Positions 36,803-48,500 of a DNA stretch of 64,000 nucleotides are shown here, in pieces. Positions within the stretch are counted from its first letter, which is position 1, and each line of letters starts with the position of its first letter. The stretch lies in the NCBI RefSeq assembly GCF_021730395.1, contig NC_069371.1, forward strand, positions 49,052,001 through 49,116,000, given 5' to 3'. The DNA comes from Mercenaria mercenaria. Lineage: Eukaryota > Mollusca > Bivalvia > Venerida > Veneridae. Under the pieces are notes generated by a model. The model had not been told where the DNA came from and did not search any database. It saw only the letters and a list, made by a program, of their open reading frames with translations. A program made the translations under genes and the position numbers.

Positions 36803-37074
36803 GGGGCCTCCGCGGCCGAGTGGTTAAGGTCACTGTCTTCAAATCACTTGTCCCTCATCGATGTGGGTTCGAGCCTCACTCGGGACATTGAATTCTTCAT
36901 TTGAGAAGCCATCAAGCTGCTTACGGAGGGTCGGTGGTTCTACCCAGATGCCCGCTCGATATAAAATAATGCACGGAAGGGCACCTGGTGTCTTCCTCCG
37001 CCATCAAAGCTGGAAAGTTGCCATATGACCTATAATTGTGTCGGTGCGACGTTTAATCAAACAATATAAAATAA
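36803..37074 (+). repeat. tRNA-derived SINE with target site duplication
   Basis: The head has GCGGCCGAGTGGTTAAGG and GGGTTCGAGCC boxes (36806-36880). The body has AGCCATCAAGCTGCTTACGG, GGTGGTTCTACCCAGATGCC and ATAATGCACGGAAGGGCACC. It ends TCGGTGCGACGTTTAATCAA. TTGCTAATAAATA before the head and TTGCTAATGTATA after the tail look like target site duplications with two mismatches, so this is a fairly recent insertion. Confidence 0.8.
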
Positions 37075-37502
37075 ATTGCTAATGTATAGCCTAGAAAGCT
37101 TCTATTAAATAAGTGTCACAACGTCTGATGAGTTGCCTCTTCTCAGATTTCACATCTCACCATTAATGTATTATAAGTACGACAACAAACGAGAGATCGC
37201 TTTAATTTTGATATTGTCAATGTCCCACACCATCCTGGAGATGTATCCCGTGCAATATCTTATTTAGTTTATAATTCACATCTAATTAGATTTTCCAGAT
37301 GCTGCAGTCTACACCTTAACATTCGTCTTCAGCAAGTCTACTTTTATCATAAACTTCGGAAATGTTTGGCTAAATTCCGAATTAGTTATTAAACTTGTTC
37401 TCTGGATTCTGCAAAGTCATTGTGTACATACGCTTATGGTTTCGTAGAGATCTATACATGGGCATATATGTGTATTAAACTGTGCTCTTGGGATCATTTA
37501 AC

Positions 37503-37506
37503 GTGT

Positions 37507-37537
<31 letters not shown>

Positions 37538-37539
37538 GG
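37503..37539 (+). repeat. GT microsatellite joined to a poly-G run
   Basis: About nine GT units run directly into about 18 G residues. Such a tract is prone to length error in assembly. Confidence 0.85.
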
Positions 37540-37909
37540 TCATCTGGCGGGAGTTAGATGTTAGTTCTATTTATCATGTTTAGTTTTAAACATAGGAACA
37601 TTGTAGGATCTTGAAGTGTAATATTTACCTCAGTAAACGAATTCTGTTTTTCATGTTTGTATCACTTACTTGTATGTGGTTTTTTTATTCGTGTCTCAGT
37701 CGACGTGTATATATTTGCATGTGCCCCTGCTGAGTGCTATATTGACTGCTGCTTTCTTTCAACGTGACTTTTCCACAGTGGGTGTTAAGTGCTGTGTGGC
37801 GGCCGTAAAAAGTCGCCCCGACTTTATCTCAGCGTTGTTGTATTTTCTGGTCCTTCGGGATCATTGATTTCAACTCAATTAGATTTGAAGATTGAATACT
37901 GCTTAAGCC

Positions 37910-38010
37910 GGTGCTAGGGGGCGTGGGCAGTGTTGCATTTCCCATTACTGCTCATGAACAGACTCGATCAAACCGAGCATTTTTTACTGTTTGCATTGTT
38001 CTCGCTGCTT
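37910..38010 (+). repeat. Dispersed repeat fragment
   Basis: The block with GGGGGCGTGGGCAGTGTTGC and GATCAAACCGAGC is shared with 57945-58030 (GGAGGGCGTGGACGGTAGC and CAATCAAACCGAGC). The family is unknown. Confidence 0.45.
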
Positions 38011-38479
38011 CCGAAGGATCTACTTTCCAGATTTTATTTTTTCCAGTTTGAAGTTTGTTTTTGCTTTTGAAATATACGCAATCTCAAGGGAACCTACAAG
38101 ACATATATCAAATATTGGTTGAAGTGTTACATGTACGCGATATAATGCTAGTTGACCTATTTATGTTTCAGGTGTAAATTTACCAACTGAGAGCCAATAA
38201 ATTTTTGACACGTGAATGATTTTATCAACTTTACAATGAGGTCAATGATGTTGCTCTGGATTGAATACATCTTGTTGCAAGATGATAAGTCTACTTTAAG
38301 GATATTTGTTGATATTATATATCATCACGCCTCGAAAAATGTTGTTCCGACTTGTTTTATTGATGGGACATTCTAATATGAGTAGGTAATATGTCACCAC
38401 AACGATATTATGTTGATGTCACGTCGACCTGATATTTTACGAAAGCCCGGTGGTGACTTCATATTTCAGTATTCTCATT

Positions 38480-38743
38480 TCTCATTCCAAAATTACAAAA
38501 TAAAATATAAAGAAATTATGAAATGAAAAGTGTAAAATGTGAAATTCAAATTTCTCATTTCATACTTCTGAACTTTAATCTGTATCGAAATCGTGAAATG
38601 AGAAATGTGAATTCTTGCTTCACACTTCTCAACTTTGATATCGAAATCGTGAAATAAGAAATGAGAAGTGCGAAATGTGAAATTCATTCACGATTTCGAT
38701 AACAAAATCAAGAAGTGTGAAGTGAGAAATGAAAAATGTCGGC
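38480..38743 (+). repeat. AAATGTGAAAT-type degenerate repeat, left of rRNA pseudogene
   Basis: Degenerate copies of GAAATGAGAAATGTGAA-like and CGAAATCGTGAAATGAG-like words alternate in both orientations. A related segment (about 40000-40110) flanks the other side of the 28S pseudogene in the same orientation. Confidence 0.6.
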
Positions 38744-39891
38744 CACTTTTGGTAAGCAAAACTGGTGCTTTGGGATGAACCAAGCGCACGGTCAAGGCGC
38801 CCGATGCTGACGTTCGTCAGATACCAGAAAAAGTGTTAGTTGTTATAGACAGCAAAACGGGGGCCATGAAAGTCGGAATCTGCTATGGAGTGTGTAACAA
38901 CTCACCTGCCGAATCAACTAGCTATGAAAATGGATGGTGCTGAAGCGCCGAGCCTATACCCTATACCGGGCCGTCGCCGTAATACGAGACCCCAGGAAGT
39001 CATGCGGCGACGAGTAGGAGGGCCGTCGAGGTGAGCGTAGAAGCCTGGCGATTGATCGCAGGTTGAGCCGCCGCATGTGCAGATCTTGGTGGTAGTAGTA
39101 AATATTCAAACGAGAACTTTGAAGACTGAAGTGGAGAAGGGTTCCATGTGAACAGCAGTTGAACATGGGTCAGTCGAGGAACTACGTTCTGAGCAGCTTT
39201 GGCGATAGTGGGTGGGGGGGGGGGGGTGGGGGAGGGGTAGGGCGCTTGCACAAAATGACTATCTGTTGGTAAAAGCACGCCCCGCCGAGCACAGATAGCG
39301 CCTCGTAAGGGGCTTGTGCGGCAACGCAAACGACCTCGGAGACGTCAGCCACGGCCCAGGAAGAGTTCTCTTTTCTATGTAAAGGACGAACTTCCTGGAA
39401 TCGGCTTGCCCGGAGATAGAGACGTTGTGGCCGTAAACAGGGCGGCTTTTGCGCTGTCCGGTACGCTATGGCCGACCCGTGAAAATCCGAGCAAGACGGT
39501 GTGAATCTCGTGCCGGACCATACCTATATCCGCAGCAGGTCTCCAAGATAAATAGCCTTTAGTCGATATAACAATTTAGGTAAGGGAGTCGGCAAGTCAG
39601 ACCCGTACCTTTGGGAAAAGGATTGATTGGCTCTAAGGGCTTGGCCGGTTGGGCTTAAGTAGGAAGTGGGTCTGGTACGGGGACGGATTGGGCGAGACTG
39701 CCGTTTTGGCGCCGGTCGAGCCGAACCGTTCGTCCAAGCCTCTCCGTGGTCTGCCTCAGCTTGCTGGCGGTGGCCTTCGCGTCCGCCGTTCGGCTTCGTC
39801 AGGCGGCTTACAGCCAACTTAGAACTGGTACAGACCAGGGGAATCCGACTGTCTAAAAAAACATTGCAATCGCCGTCACATGCTGTTGACG

Positions 39892-39922
<31 letters not shown>

Positions 39923-39998
39923 TAAAGTGAAGGAATTCAACCTAGCGCGGGTAAACGGCGGGAGTAACTTAAGGTAGCCAAATGCCCCGTCATCTAAT
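38744..39998 (+). pseudogene. 28S rRNA pseudogene fragment
   Basis: About 1.25 kb from the middle of the 28S large-subunit rRNA is recognisable in order. It runs from ACTTTTGGTAAGCA through GGAGTGTGTAACAACTCACC, GATCTTGGTGGTAGTAG, GGGTTCCATGTGAACAGCAG, AAGAGTTCTCTTTTCT, CATATCCGCAGCAGGTCTCC, GGCTCTAAGGGCT, GATTTCTGCCCAGTGCTCTG and GGGTAAACGGCGGGAGTAAC to GGTAGCCAAATGCC, ending at CATCTAAT. It is broken by substitutions in normally invariant positions, by replaced or shortened stretches (about 39180-39330) and by loss of about ten bases just before TTAAGGTAGCC. The rest of the 28S and the other rRNAs are absent, so this is a displaced fragment rather than an rDNA unit. Protein-like frames across it, on either strand, are spurious. 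Confidence 0.92.
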
Positions 39999-39999
39999 T

Positions 40000-40110
40000 T
40001 CTCAATTTACACAATAAAACATACAGAAACTATAAATGAGGAGTGTGAAATGTGAAATTTCACTTTGGTATGGGAATCGTGAAATAGGAAATGTGAAATA
40101 TTTGGGACTT
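40000..40110 (+). repeat. AAATGTGAAAT-type degenerate repeat, right of rRNA pseudogene
   Basis: TTTCTCAATTTACACAATAA and AGTGTGAAATGTGAAA align with the left flank near 38478-38555 (TTACAAAATAAAATATAAAG and AGTGTAAAATGTGAAA). Confidence 0.6.
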
Positions 40111-40255
40111 TCCCTGTTGGATAATTATACATGTGTTTTAATAGTCCAAGCAGCGCATTTGTCATCCGTACTTCAGTACATTTTGGCGATGAAACATTAC
40201 TTTGAGCATATGAAAACACAAGATGCAAACCTGAAAGTGAGTCATCAAGCTCTAT

Positions 40256-40379
40256 AAGAAAAACGTGAGCTCAAGCTAAAAGAAAACATAATAAAAAAGT
40301 AGAAAGGTCATTTTGCAAGTAGAGAAAATTTGGTTTGAAAACGTGTAAACACGTATGACCTAGTAATCGAATTGTATTA
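40256..40379 (+). repeat. Dispersed repeat, copy B, next to a TIR element
   Basis: High identity to 28674-28797. The match stops exactly where the terminal inverted repeat of the element at 40381 begins. This is consistent with that element having inserted beside or within a copy of this repeat. Confidence 0.6.
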
Positions 40380-40380
40380 A

Positions 40381-42559
40381 AGATTTTCAGCTTACTTCGA
40401 CGCGTACTGCGGACCACGGACTGCGGACTTACTATAGGGATTTTCTCAATGAGGAAGCTATGCATAACTGAACAGTGGCATATTTAGCATCCGGTTCTAA
40501 TGCCGTTATACTGTTTCCATTTAAAATATCTGTGAAAAGACAGTTTTAAGATTTATTAATATCCGTCTTATTGTATATGAATTACCGATATATTTTGTAT
40601 TAAGAGCATTCTTTACAACGTGGTGGCATAAATTGTTTACCCTTTTACCTTCTATATCAATTTTTGTTTATTGTATTTATTCAAATCTTTCGACTACCAT
40701 ATTTATAAACAAGAAGCTAGAGGATCTGTATCAAGCTTGTTCTTTTTTATTAGAAGTGCTGCAATTTATTTATATGTTTGCTGTTAATTTCGTGAAGTTC
40801 TAGCCAGTAATCGCTAGCAGTGAAAACGGCTGTTGATTCAACGATCAACATAACCTATAATCAAGGATTTGAACTAATGACCTCCTGGTGAGGAGACAAA
40901 CACTCTTCCCCTGCGCCTCAAGATGTTCGCCTATTTTAGCTCAGGCGGACCCTATGCTTAGGGGATTACAACAACATATGTTACGAGTTATTACTTATTA
41001 TAATAATTGAATATTTGGTATCAAATAATGTATATAGTGTTTATGGAAACATGGTGTTTCGTATTATTGCACTCGCGACTCTGAACTGCTACTGTACGAC
41101 GCACAATTTTGAATATGCACGATACGATGCGTGACATTTTAACGCACCGCAGTAAAAATATGTCGCACGTGCTATAATATATTATTAACCATTTCAAACC
41201 CTACAAATTAAGTTTAATACGGTACTGAATTCATTCATTTTTCCCGGCCACCCTATCGTGATATACATGATGGCTACATTATGAATATTTATTTAAATAT
41301 TAAATTCCAGCTGAGACATGACAATCCTTACTGAATAGTTACTTGAAAATAGTCATGAATGTAAAACTTAAATTAACATGCAATTTTGATATTAATTAAA
41401 ATGTTCCATTATCGGAAGCATGACTCAAAATGTCAAAATGAAAATTTCTTTGCGTGACCTCAGTCATCAAGACCGAGCCTGTTTTGATCATTTTTCAAAA
41501 TCTGATATCAGATTATGTTAATACGAAGTGGCTATTTCTTTTTTTTATTTTCAAACATGCTGATACATAACTGATTCAGGATGTTGTCGCTAAATTATGG
41601 TAATGTATCAGATATGCTATTCTTTTTTTTATTTTCAAACATGCTGATACATAACTAATTCAGGATGTTGTCGCTAAATTATGGTAAAATGTATCAGATC
41701 TCGTTTCGACGGGGATGAAAGATACAAGTATGAGAACTTCCTGTATGTGTAGACAAAATGTTGAACGAAATCATTAAAGATATTTCATTAAAACTTCTAT
41801 CTTATGGAACATTCTACAATTATCAAAATTAATGAAAGACAATGACTTTTTCCGTACAGAAGTCTACCAGAACACTGTATTTATACTATGCAACAAAAAT
41901 TAAACGGACTTTCATTTTATTCAGAATGTTTAATTATTGTTTTTCACAATACTATTTTGTACTGCTTTTTTCTGATCTTGTTGCTTGCTAGAAAAACAAG
42001 TCTAGGAATCGTATGGACGAACACAAATTAAAACCATAGTGTTTTTATAGGAATCGCCGTTATCTTCAAATCCATATTTCAAGTTGTACTTCTTTAATGC
42101 ATTAACTTATTAATTAAGGTGAAGTATTATCGTAGTACCGTGGGTTCGAAACTTCACATGTCGAGTAGTTCGAGTCGCACGGAAGATAGGTTAGGCCAGA
42201 AATGTCTCGATATCAAAACAAAATGTTAAAGCATATGGATATTCGAAGAACATTCTAAAGGCAAATAAAATGCGACTGAGTATTTAGATGACATCTGAAA
42301 ATTGCGATTACGTGTGTTAAATGTAGCCTGTTCACTATTCATACATTTTCGAACGTAAGTATTGTATAATAGCAGATAATTATATCACAATATACTAATT
42401 TCTACAATGAAGGAAAAAGTTACTACACATATAGGTAAAAGAAACATATATATCATAAGTATGTTTTCTTTCTTGCGAACCTTTAAATATTTTGAGAAAC
42501 CCCTACTGTAAGTACGCAGTCCGATGTCCACAGTCCGCGTCGAAGTAAGTTGAAAATCT
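40381..42559. mobile_element. 2.18-kb element with ~68-bp terminal inverted repeats
   Basis: The left terminus AGATTTTCAGCTTACTTCGA (40381) and right terminus TCGAAGTAAGTTGAAAATCT (ending 42559) are inverted copies. The match extends inward about 68 bp to TTTTCTCAA at the left and TTGAGAAAC at the right, through imperfect CGGACTGCGGAC-like blocks. No transposase frame is visible between them. The interior holds an 85-bp tandem duplication (41531-41700). No clear target duplication was found. It is a non-autonomous DNA transposon by structure; the superfamily cannot be named. Confidence 0.7.
41531..41700 (+). repeat. 85-bp tandem duplication
   Basis: Two adjacent copies start with GCTATT(T)CTTTTTTTTATTTT and contain ATGCTGATACATAACT and GATGTTGTCGCTAAATTATG. 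They are nearly identical, so the duplication is recent. It lies inside the 40381-42559 element. Confidence 0.85.
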
Positions 42560-43214
42560 CTTCTACCGACTTGAGTGGAATTCTATCATGATAGTAAAAT
42601 TGAATATTCTCCATTATCACAAAGGTGCTCGTGTGTGTTCGGGTTTAGCTACTTTTTTAACATTTTTTTCACTCATATAAACGACAGAGACTACTTGTGC
42701 TGCGAGCACAGTGCCAAACTATAGTACTGCCTTCTAAGGACCTTCTACGTTTATAGATTACAAGAATCTACGTTTATTAATTAAAAATCTCATTCTGAAA
42801 TTCAAATGAAGCTATATCATATATAATTTAAAATTTGATGAATAATATACATTTTGAAATCATTCTTTTTTTAATAACCGTATCATTAGATTTTGCTGTG
42901 CCGGTTATTTTGTTCACTATATTCACTGTAACGCTTGCTCTCCACTGCAACGTGTATTAGTTCAAATCTTGAATGGCACAGTATTTTAAATTAGGTATAT
43001 ATAAAATGTATATGCAATTATAATGATGAGACTTTAAAAAGGACTGAAAAATGTAATGAATAATATTATCAAATGTTGTCATGTTTATTTGCATGATCGG
43101 AGTGAAACCAAGAAATTGTGAATCAAAATTGATATTATATTTAATTGATCTAGGAAACAGAAACATAGTGAACAGACTCGGTTTGCTTGAGTCTGTCCAT
43201 GAAGGGTAATAAAA

Positions 43215-43451
43215 TGAGCCGCGCCATGAGAAAACCAACATAATGGCTTTGCGACCAGCATGGTTCCAGACCAGCCTGCGCATCCGCGCAGTCTGGTCAG
43301 GATCCATGCTGTTCGCTTTCAAAGCCTGTTGCAATTAGAGAAACTGTTAGCGAACAGCATGGATCCTGACCAGGCTGTGCGGATGCGCAGGCTAGTCTGG
43401 ATCCATGCTGGTCGCAAAGCCACTATGTTGGTTTTCCCATGGCACGGCTCA
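43215..43451. mobile_element. 237-bp palindromic MITE, copy 4
   Basis: Full-length copy running from TGAGCCGCGCCATGAG to CCCATGGCACGGCTCA, with high arm-to-arm identity around GACCAGCATGG and CCATGCTGGTCGC. Same length as copies 1 and 5. Confidence 0.85.
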
Positions 43452-44106
43452 AATGTACAACAACCATTACGTCTCCTAGTACAGGCCTTTGTTCAATTTC
43501 AATCGCCAGTTCTGAAATACTCCAAAGTACATTTTATATATTTAGAAATTTTATAATCTACCACGCAGATATGATGTATATTTATAATGTGAGTGATAAA
43601 ATTTAAATGAAGATTTAAAGTAGATACGTACGAAAACGAGACCGCTTCGCAATGTTTATTGAAAAACTTGAGGAATTTAAAGGGACTAACACACACAAAC
43701 GAAAAACAACAATCTCAAAAACCCATAAGAACAGAGTACTCGAAAGTGACTAGTGGTACAAACTTATTTACATAAGAGTTTTGTAAGAATATTCATATAC
43801 ATTTGTAGGTAACCTAAAACATTGTGGAGAAAGTAGTAAACCGTTGCAACGCTTTTGAAATAATGCAGAAAATTTCATTCTTCTTGCATTTTTACCAATA
43901 TCTAACTTTTATTTTCACCCATTTTATCATTTTTCAGTGTAATACATACATTTTATGCCAAAATTTTCGCCCAAACTGTGGGCGAGTAGCTTTAAGCATA
44001 CATGTATATGGTCATTGAACAAATGGGCAAATATCGTAAAATATATCAAAATAGCTCATGATGTTGTTACCTTTGCTATTATACGCATTGTTCTTCATTT
44101 TAAATT

Positions 44107-44343
44107 TGAGCTGCACCATGAGAAAACCAACATAGAGCATTTGCGACCAGCATGGATCCAGACCAGCCTGTGAATCTGCGCAGTCTGGTCAGGATCCGTG
44201 CTGTTCGCTAACGGTTTCAGTAATTGCAATAGGCTTTTAAAGAGAACAGCATGGATCCTGACCAGACTGTGCGGATGCACAGGCTGGTCTGGATCCATGC
44301 TGGTCGCAAATGCACTATGTTGGTTTTCACATAGCGCGGCTCA
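44107..44343. mobile_element. 237-bp palindromic MITE, copy 5
   Basis: Full-length copy running from TGAGCTGCACCATGAG to CACATAGCGCGGCTCA. It lies 655 bp from copy 4, the closest pair of the family in this window. Confidence 0.85.
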
Positions 44344-45558
44344 TTTAACGATTTTAAAAACGGAAGTCATTTATATGAAGGACACTTTATACAATTGTAA
44401 ATCAACATTTTAAACTCATGGCTATGTGAGACAGTTTATTCTATATAAAACAAGTAGAACATTTATTTACTACTGTCCTACCTCAAACGTGCGAACATAC
44501 CTTAAACTGTCAAAATACTAGCTTTCAATAGTAATAGAAATTAAGTAAAATCCGTAATATGGCAAATAGCAATCGAACACGTATATGTTAATGCGTCCAG
44601 CATTAAACAAGGGGTTTATTAACCACTGTAAAACAGTCTATAAAACCACATTTCCTTCAATTACTTGCTATAAATTCAGCGGATAAATATTTTCTCGTGT
44701 TATCTATTTCAATGTTAACATTTTTAGCTTTTATCTAGCTAAAATGCACAATACCGTATTTTCCTAACTATCAGAATGAAAGATGAGGATGCTTTAAATT
44801 TCCAGATTTATTTTCATAAAGCACGCATGGAAATCTCATGTACGTTTGTTTGTCGGGTATACAAATATGTCGAGTACAAGCAGTCTACAAAATGCATAGA
44901 AATATGCATCTATTTTATTTTTTATATCTTGAATGGTTAGAAAAACATGAGGATAAATATCAAACAGGGAATGTCACGTTCAAAAACGCAGCCTCTCCAA
45001 AACGAAACTCACAGCACGCAGATGTGCCCACTACCAACTCATAAACTCACAAAGTAAACACGAGTACAGAACGAATAAATAAAGGTACACAGCGGGGCAC
45101 CGCCTTGGAACGGTCAGTGGCAACAACACCACTGGCGAGTTTTAATAAGTTTATGGGGCGCACGCAACCTCACACATATTCCCAATATGTTCCAAAGTCA
45201 CAGGACAGTGTAAATAAAAGTAATCCCCTCCAGGTGAACCTCTAACACACGCAATGGAAACAAAAGGAAAGGCATGTAAAACATAAATGCTCCTGCATAA
45301 TTATATAAAACCTTAAGAACAAAAAAAAAAAACGAATGTACTCAATGACAGGATCACTTTTCACGTACAATCGTTTGATACAACCGATACGTAAACAAGA
45401 ATATTTCTGTTTGATTTACAAGGTCGTGATAGGTCAGGAAAGTCCTATAAATAGGGAAATATATTTATTATCCTTTAACAGTTTAGTAGCCTATTCTTTC
45501 CTTTGTGAATGCTGAGATTTTTTCTGTTATATAAAATCTTCTTTTAAAAAATTTTGAA
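44344..45558. other. Upstream flank of the cystine-rich gene
   Basis: No gene supported. A segment at about 45080-45270, with GCACCGCCTTGGAACGGTC and TCCCAATATGTTCCAAAGTC, differs in composition from its surroundings. It looks like a repeat fragment of unknown class. Confidence 0.4.
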
Positions 45559-48500
45559 ATGAATTTAAAAATATGTTTTCTTATTTTATACAGCTTGAGC
45601 TTAACTTATATACAGTCTGTATCAAGCTATTCTGTACATACTGTAGATGAAAATATTACAGAGGAGAATGGGATATGTCAGAATGGATATTGTGGGTCAA
45701 CCAAGTAAGAACTTTTAAAACTTAAAATGGTTGTATTAGTGGCGCTGCCAGTTTTTTGTATTATTGTTTTCGCTTTGTCTATGGATTGTAGTGGTGTGTT
45801 TCTAATTGATTGTCTGTTTTGTTTTCGATAGTGTTTTTATTTTTTATACATACATTTTTTTTCGTATCATTTTAATTCTTTAAATGTATGTCTCTTGTAT
45901 TTTTTTTTCAAGATTTGCTGTGTACTATATTTGATATAATTTTGTTTGTAACTGTACTTAGATGAGATACAAATAAATAAATAAATAAATAAATAAAGAT
46001 TTAAAGCTGTGTTCAAATAAAGCTGTGATTTTTTTCTTTAGATATATCATAATGTAATATTCAAAATAGTAAGTCGATTTAGCAAATTACGCACCTATAT
46101 AATTATAGTTAAAAGCTCATAATGCCTTGTTTAAAGTTAGGCTGCTAAATTTTACGTTATGAACATAAAATAGTTTCTTCTTGTTAAGTATATCTGATTA
46201 TTACTTTCTTTAAGATAATATTGCTGAATATACTAGAATTGAATCTATTTGTATTACCTCCCTTTATGGCTCTAAGTAAAACAGAACATATGCAGTATTA
46301 AAAGCAGTGCTTTTCTAACTATATAAGTACGCATAACATCTATTTGGAAATCTGTTTCATTTGTTTTTAAGACAAAACTATAAAGCATTATGGATCTTTA
46401 GTTGAAGTGAAATATTTTATTACCACTGCCTCACAAACATATAAGTTTCGTAGTATCTGACCAATTAAGTGAGTAATTGATTTAGTTTTCAAGTATACTA
46501 CTTGTGCTCCGGACGAAATTGGCTCTTACATGGTGCAAGGAAAGTGAAATTTCAGCTGTCTGACTAAATTGATATTCAGCATAATGTTTCAACTCCTTCG
46601 CTTTCTTATATTTTTACTATATTTCTTATACCAAAAAGGTAATGAAAACAGAATGAAAGAAAAAGAAAATTATGTCAAATGATAATTTTATTTTCAAGTT
46701 TTAAACTTTTTGTTACATTTGTTTTCCTTTTTAACATTTATTCACACATCATCTATATTTTCACGATATTTTCAGCTATAGCTACCTTCTTGTAATGTTC
46801 AAGGGACTCTTTCATTCAACTAAGAATTTATCAATGTTAGACAACCTTAGTAACAACGCTTTAGCTACTCCAGTATCTAAAGACGAACCCCGGTTATCGC
46901 CAGCACTTGAACCAATGCGATTGCAGTATGCTGACGACGGAGCTATATGTTGCTCAACGTGAGTATTATATGTTGCTCAAAGTGAGTATGCTTAATCGTA
47001 TCACACTGTTGCGAGGAACCTTTTACTTCGATGTAACTCATTGCAGAGTTGGAGCGGTCCTCTGCGCATGCCCGAAAGTGATTATCAGTTGTAGCGCACG
47101 GCTAAAATATGCATATTTTTGCATGTCCGCACGCATTTAGTGTATAATATGCATAAAATACTGACTAGAGGTTAGGGTTAATATCACCTTGGTTACAAAA
47201 TATACACATTTAAGATACTTTTCGTTCAAATTTAGTTAATCCGGTATATACCGGAGTGTGTAATTTATACCGGCGCTCCAAGTCTGCATTGAGTCACGGT
47301 CCTTTTACTTAAGTAAAATATACAACTCATCGCCTGTCCATAGTTTGTGCTACGTGATCGGTCTATAATCAACACTAAATCTGACTGCTAGTGGAAATGA
47401 TATGAAAATCAATTTCTGAGTTCATGTAAACAAAACACTTATTGATTGGCTTAACGGACACTATTTGAAACTATTTGCACATATGTAGCTATCAAAATAT
47501 AATAACAACTTCTATTGCTTTAATGTTATTTGTTCCTTAAAAATAAAACTAATTTATATTTGTAGTTTTACAATTTTGCAATTAATTCATTCAAGCTGAG
47601 AAACTATTTATCATGTGTAACGTCTAGCCACGCGTGGTGCTATTTCATACATTTTTTTTAGATTTCGACATGATTCAAAATAACTTCTCTTTAAAAAAAA
47701 AAGAAAAACAAAATAATTTAAAAAAATAAAACAACAACAAAATCAACAACAACAACAACAAATATCATATATTTCTTCGGAATGATTATTGTTATGGCAT
47801 TACTTTACTATACACATGCAGGAATTAACTATCAAATGTTTAAATCGTGTCTTAGAAAAGTAATAGACAGGTACGCAATAGTATCAATTTAGAGTGAAAT
47901 CTGACTTAAAAATCGCTTCCATTTTGAACAATATATTACTAGTAGCAGAAAACATAATCTTGATCTGTTTTGAAAAATTAAGAGTATAATGCATTCCATA
48001 CCTAAAAATTCTGACGAAATCAACGCGCACTTTATATTCAGTTTTAGATATGTAAAGTTTAAGTTCAAATTATACTGTTGTTAATAGTTACATCAGCCAA
48101 ACGGAACATAAATCTATTTTTATCGTTTTGTACACTTTAAGTGATTTGACAACTTCAGTTAGTTTATGTCAATATTTTAGACACTTTTGATAAATATTTA
48201 CATTGTCGTCAGAGTTAAATAATTGCATTGCCACTCAGGACAAATGTGGAATATGTATATAAAAAGATTTCCGTTGACACATTTCTTTTCCGCTGACAAT
48301 TTTCTTTTCCGTTGACAATTTTTTTTTCCGTTGACAAATTCCTTTTCCGTTGACAATTTTCGTTGACAATTTTCTTTTCCGTTGACAATTTTCTTTTCCG
48401 TTTTTCCGTTGACAAATTCCTTTTCCGTTGACAATTTTCTTTTCCTTTCCGTTGACAATTTTCTTTTCCGTTGACAAATTCCTTTTCTTTTCCGTTGACA

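Noticed and set aside
39000-39940. Arg/Pro-rich open frames of 70-138 residues on both strands
   Set aside because: They lie across the 28S rRNA pseudogene. The GC-rich rRNA sequence leaves frames open by chance.
21015-44298. Recurring short proteins containing MDPDQTARMRRLVWIHAG
   Set aside because: They come from the arms of the 237-bp palindromic MITE (21.0, 30.4, 43.0, 43.3 and 44.1 kb). Their recurrence reflects the repeat, not a gene family.
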